A DNA stretch of 5,297 bases from JBFMDU01 sp034431935 (GTDB lineage: Bacteria; Chloroflexota; Dehalococcoidia; GIF9; JBFMDU01). Made by a program: the position numbers and the translations under genes. The DNA lies in contig DAOUCU010000087.1 in the NCBI GenBank assembly GCA_034431935.1, positions 1-5,297 on the forward strand, written 5' to 3'. Within the stretch, counting starts at the first letter, position 1; each line of letters starts with the position of its first letter. Shown here one piece after another: positions 5,167 through 5,297 of this stretch. A model generated the notes under the pieces. The model was given only the letters and a program-made list of their open reading frames with translations. It made no database searches and was not told the DNA's origin.

Positions 5167-5297
5167 TTAGCCTATCTTGAAAACTTTGGTACTGCAGTTC
5201 GGGCACTTGCCCTTGGTGGCTGGCCGTCCGTTCTTAAGGGTGACCGACTTCGGATCCTGGACCTCCACTTTCTTCCTGCACTTGACACAGTAGGCCT
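5167..5297 (-). CDS. Partial DUF5679-type zinc-ribbon protein, cut by right edge
   Basis: A minus-strand frame runs from the window edge to TAA at 5167-5169, giving 42 visible residues. It starts AYCVKCRKKVEVQ, continues DPKSVTLKNGRPATKGKCP and ends NCSTKVFKIG. Two CxxC pairs (visible residues 3/6 and 31/34) form a zinc ribbon. The motif order YCVKC, TLKNGRPAT-G, CP-C-TK-F-IG matches the small DUF5679 proteins, which are usually about 45-60 residues and are found in Chloroflexota and as tails of some topoisomerases. Probably only the first one or two codons are missing, so it would be a complete stand-alone small protein, but a fusion to a larger protein outside the window is possible. The function of the family is unknown; binding to nucleic acid is inference. 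Confidence 0.85.
   Translation of the reverse strand, partial: AYCVKCRKKVEVQDPKSVTLKNGRPATKGKCPNCSTKVFKIG

Overview
The window looks like part of the chromosome of a strictly anaerobic bacterium, most likely a Chloroflexota (Dehalococcoidia-like) lineage. The basis is the combination of a tungsten/molybdenum aldehyde:ferredoxin-oxidoreductase (AOR) family enzyme with a polyferredoxin partner, a cohesin-like plus InlB-type-repeat surface protein with a C-terminal membrane anchor, and a tiny DUF5679-type zinc ribbon. The lineage is inference; only the gene families are visible.

Layout, left to right. Bases 1-562 are mostly decayed or unassigned. They hold a possible CDS running off the left edge (minus strand, up to 150, unrecognised) and the remnant of an IS3-type DDE transposase (about 152-490, minus). 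Bases 563-1774 (minus) encode a 403-residue secreted, membrane-anchored protein with a cohesin-like domain and two 70-residue repeats. Bases 1992-3941 and 3996-4499 (both minus) form a two-gene operon. The upstream gene encodes a 167-residue protein with ligands for four [4Fe-4S] clusters; it starts at TTG behind a GGAGG site. The downstream gene encodes a 649-residue AOR-family catalytic subunit. A near-consensus promoter (TTGACA, 17 bp, TACAAT) precedes the operon. Back to back with it is a plus-strand promoter (TATAAT) for a tRNA with a CAT anticodon at 4645-4719. Bases 4834-5037 (plus) encode a 67-residue two-helix membrane protein. Its leader carries a GCCCGTC motif twice and the complement once. 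A perfect 21-bp-stem hairpin at 5108-5152 lies between it and a convergent zinc-ribbon gene (5167 to the right edge, minus), which is cut by the window.

How the genes may work together: the Fe-S protein and AOR subunit resemble the AorA/AorB, BamC/BamB and YdhY/YdhV pairs. They probably form a cytoplasmic oxidoreductase in which the tungsten- or molybdenum-pterin subunit reacts with an aldehyde or carboxylic acid and the polyferredoxin carries electrons to or from an unseen partner. No FAD subunit or membrane subunit is present here, so partner and substrate are unknown. The surface protein has its own -10 element and is probably not part of that unit. I see no clearly new multi-gene system. 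The points most worth checking are the variant pterin-binding region of the AOR subunit, the back-to-back promoters, the tRNA-CAT identity, the leader of the small membrane protein, and the long hairpin.
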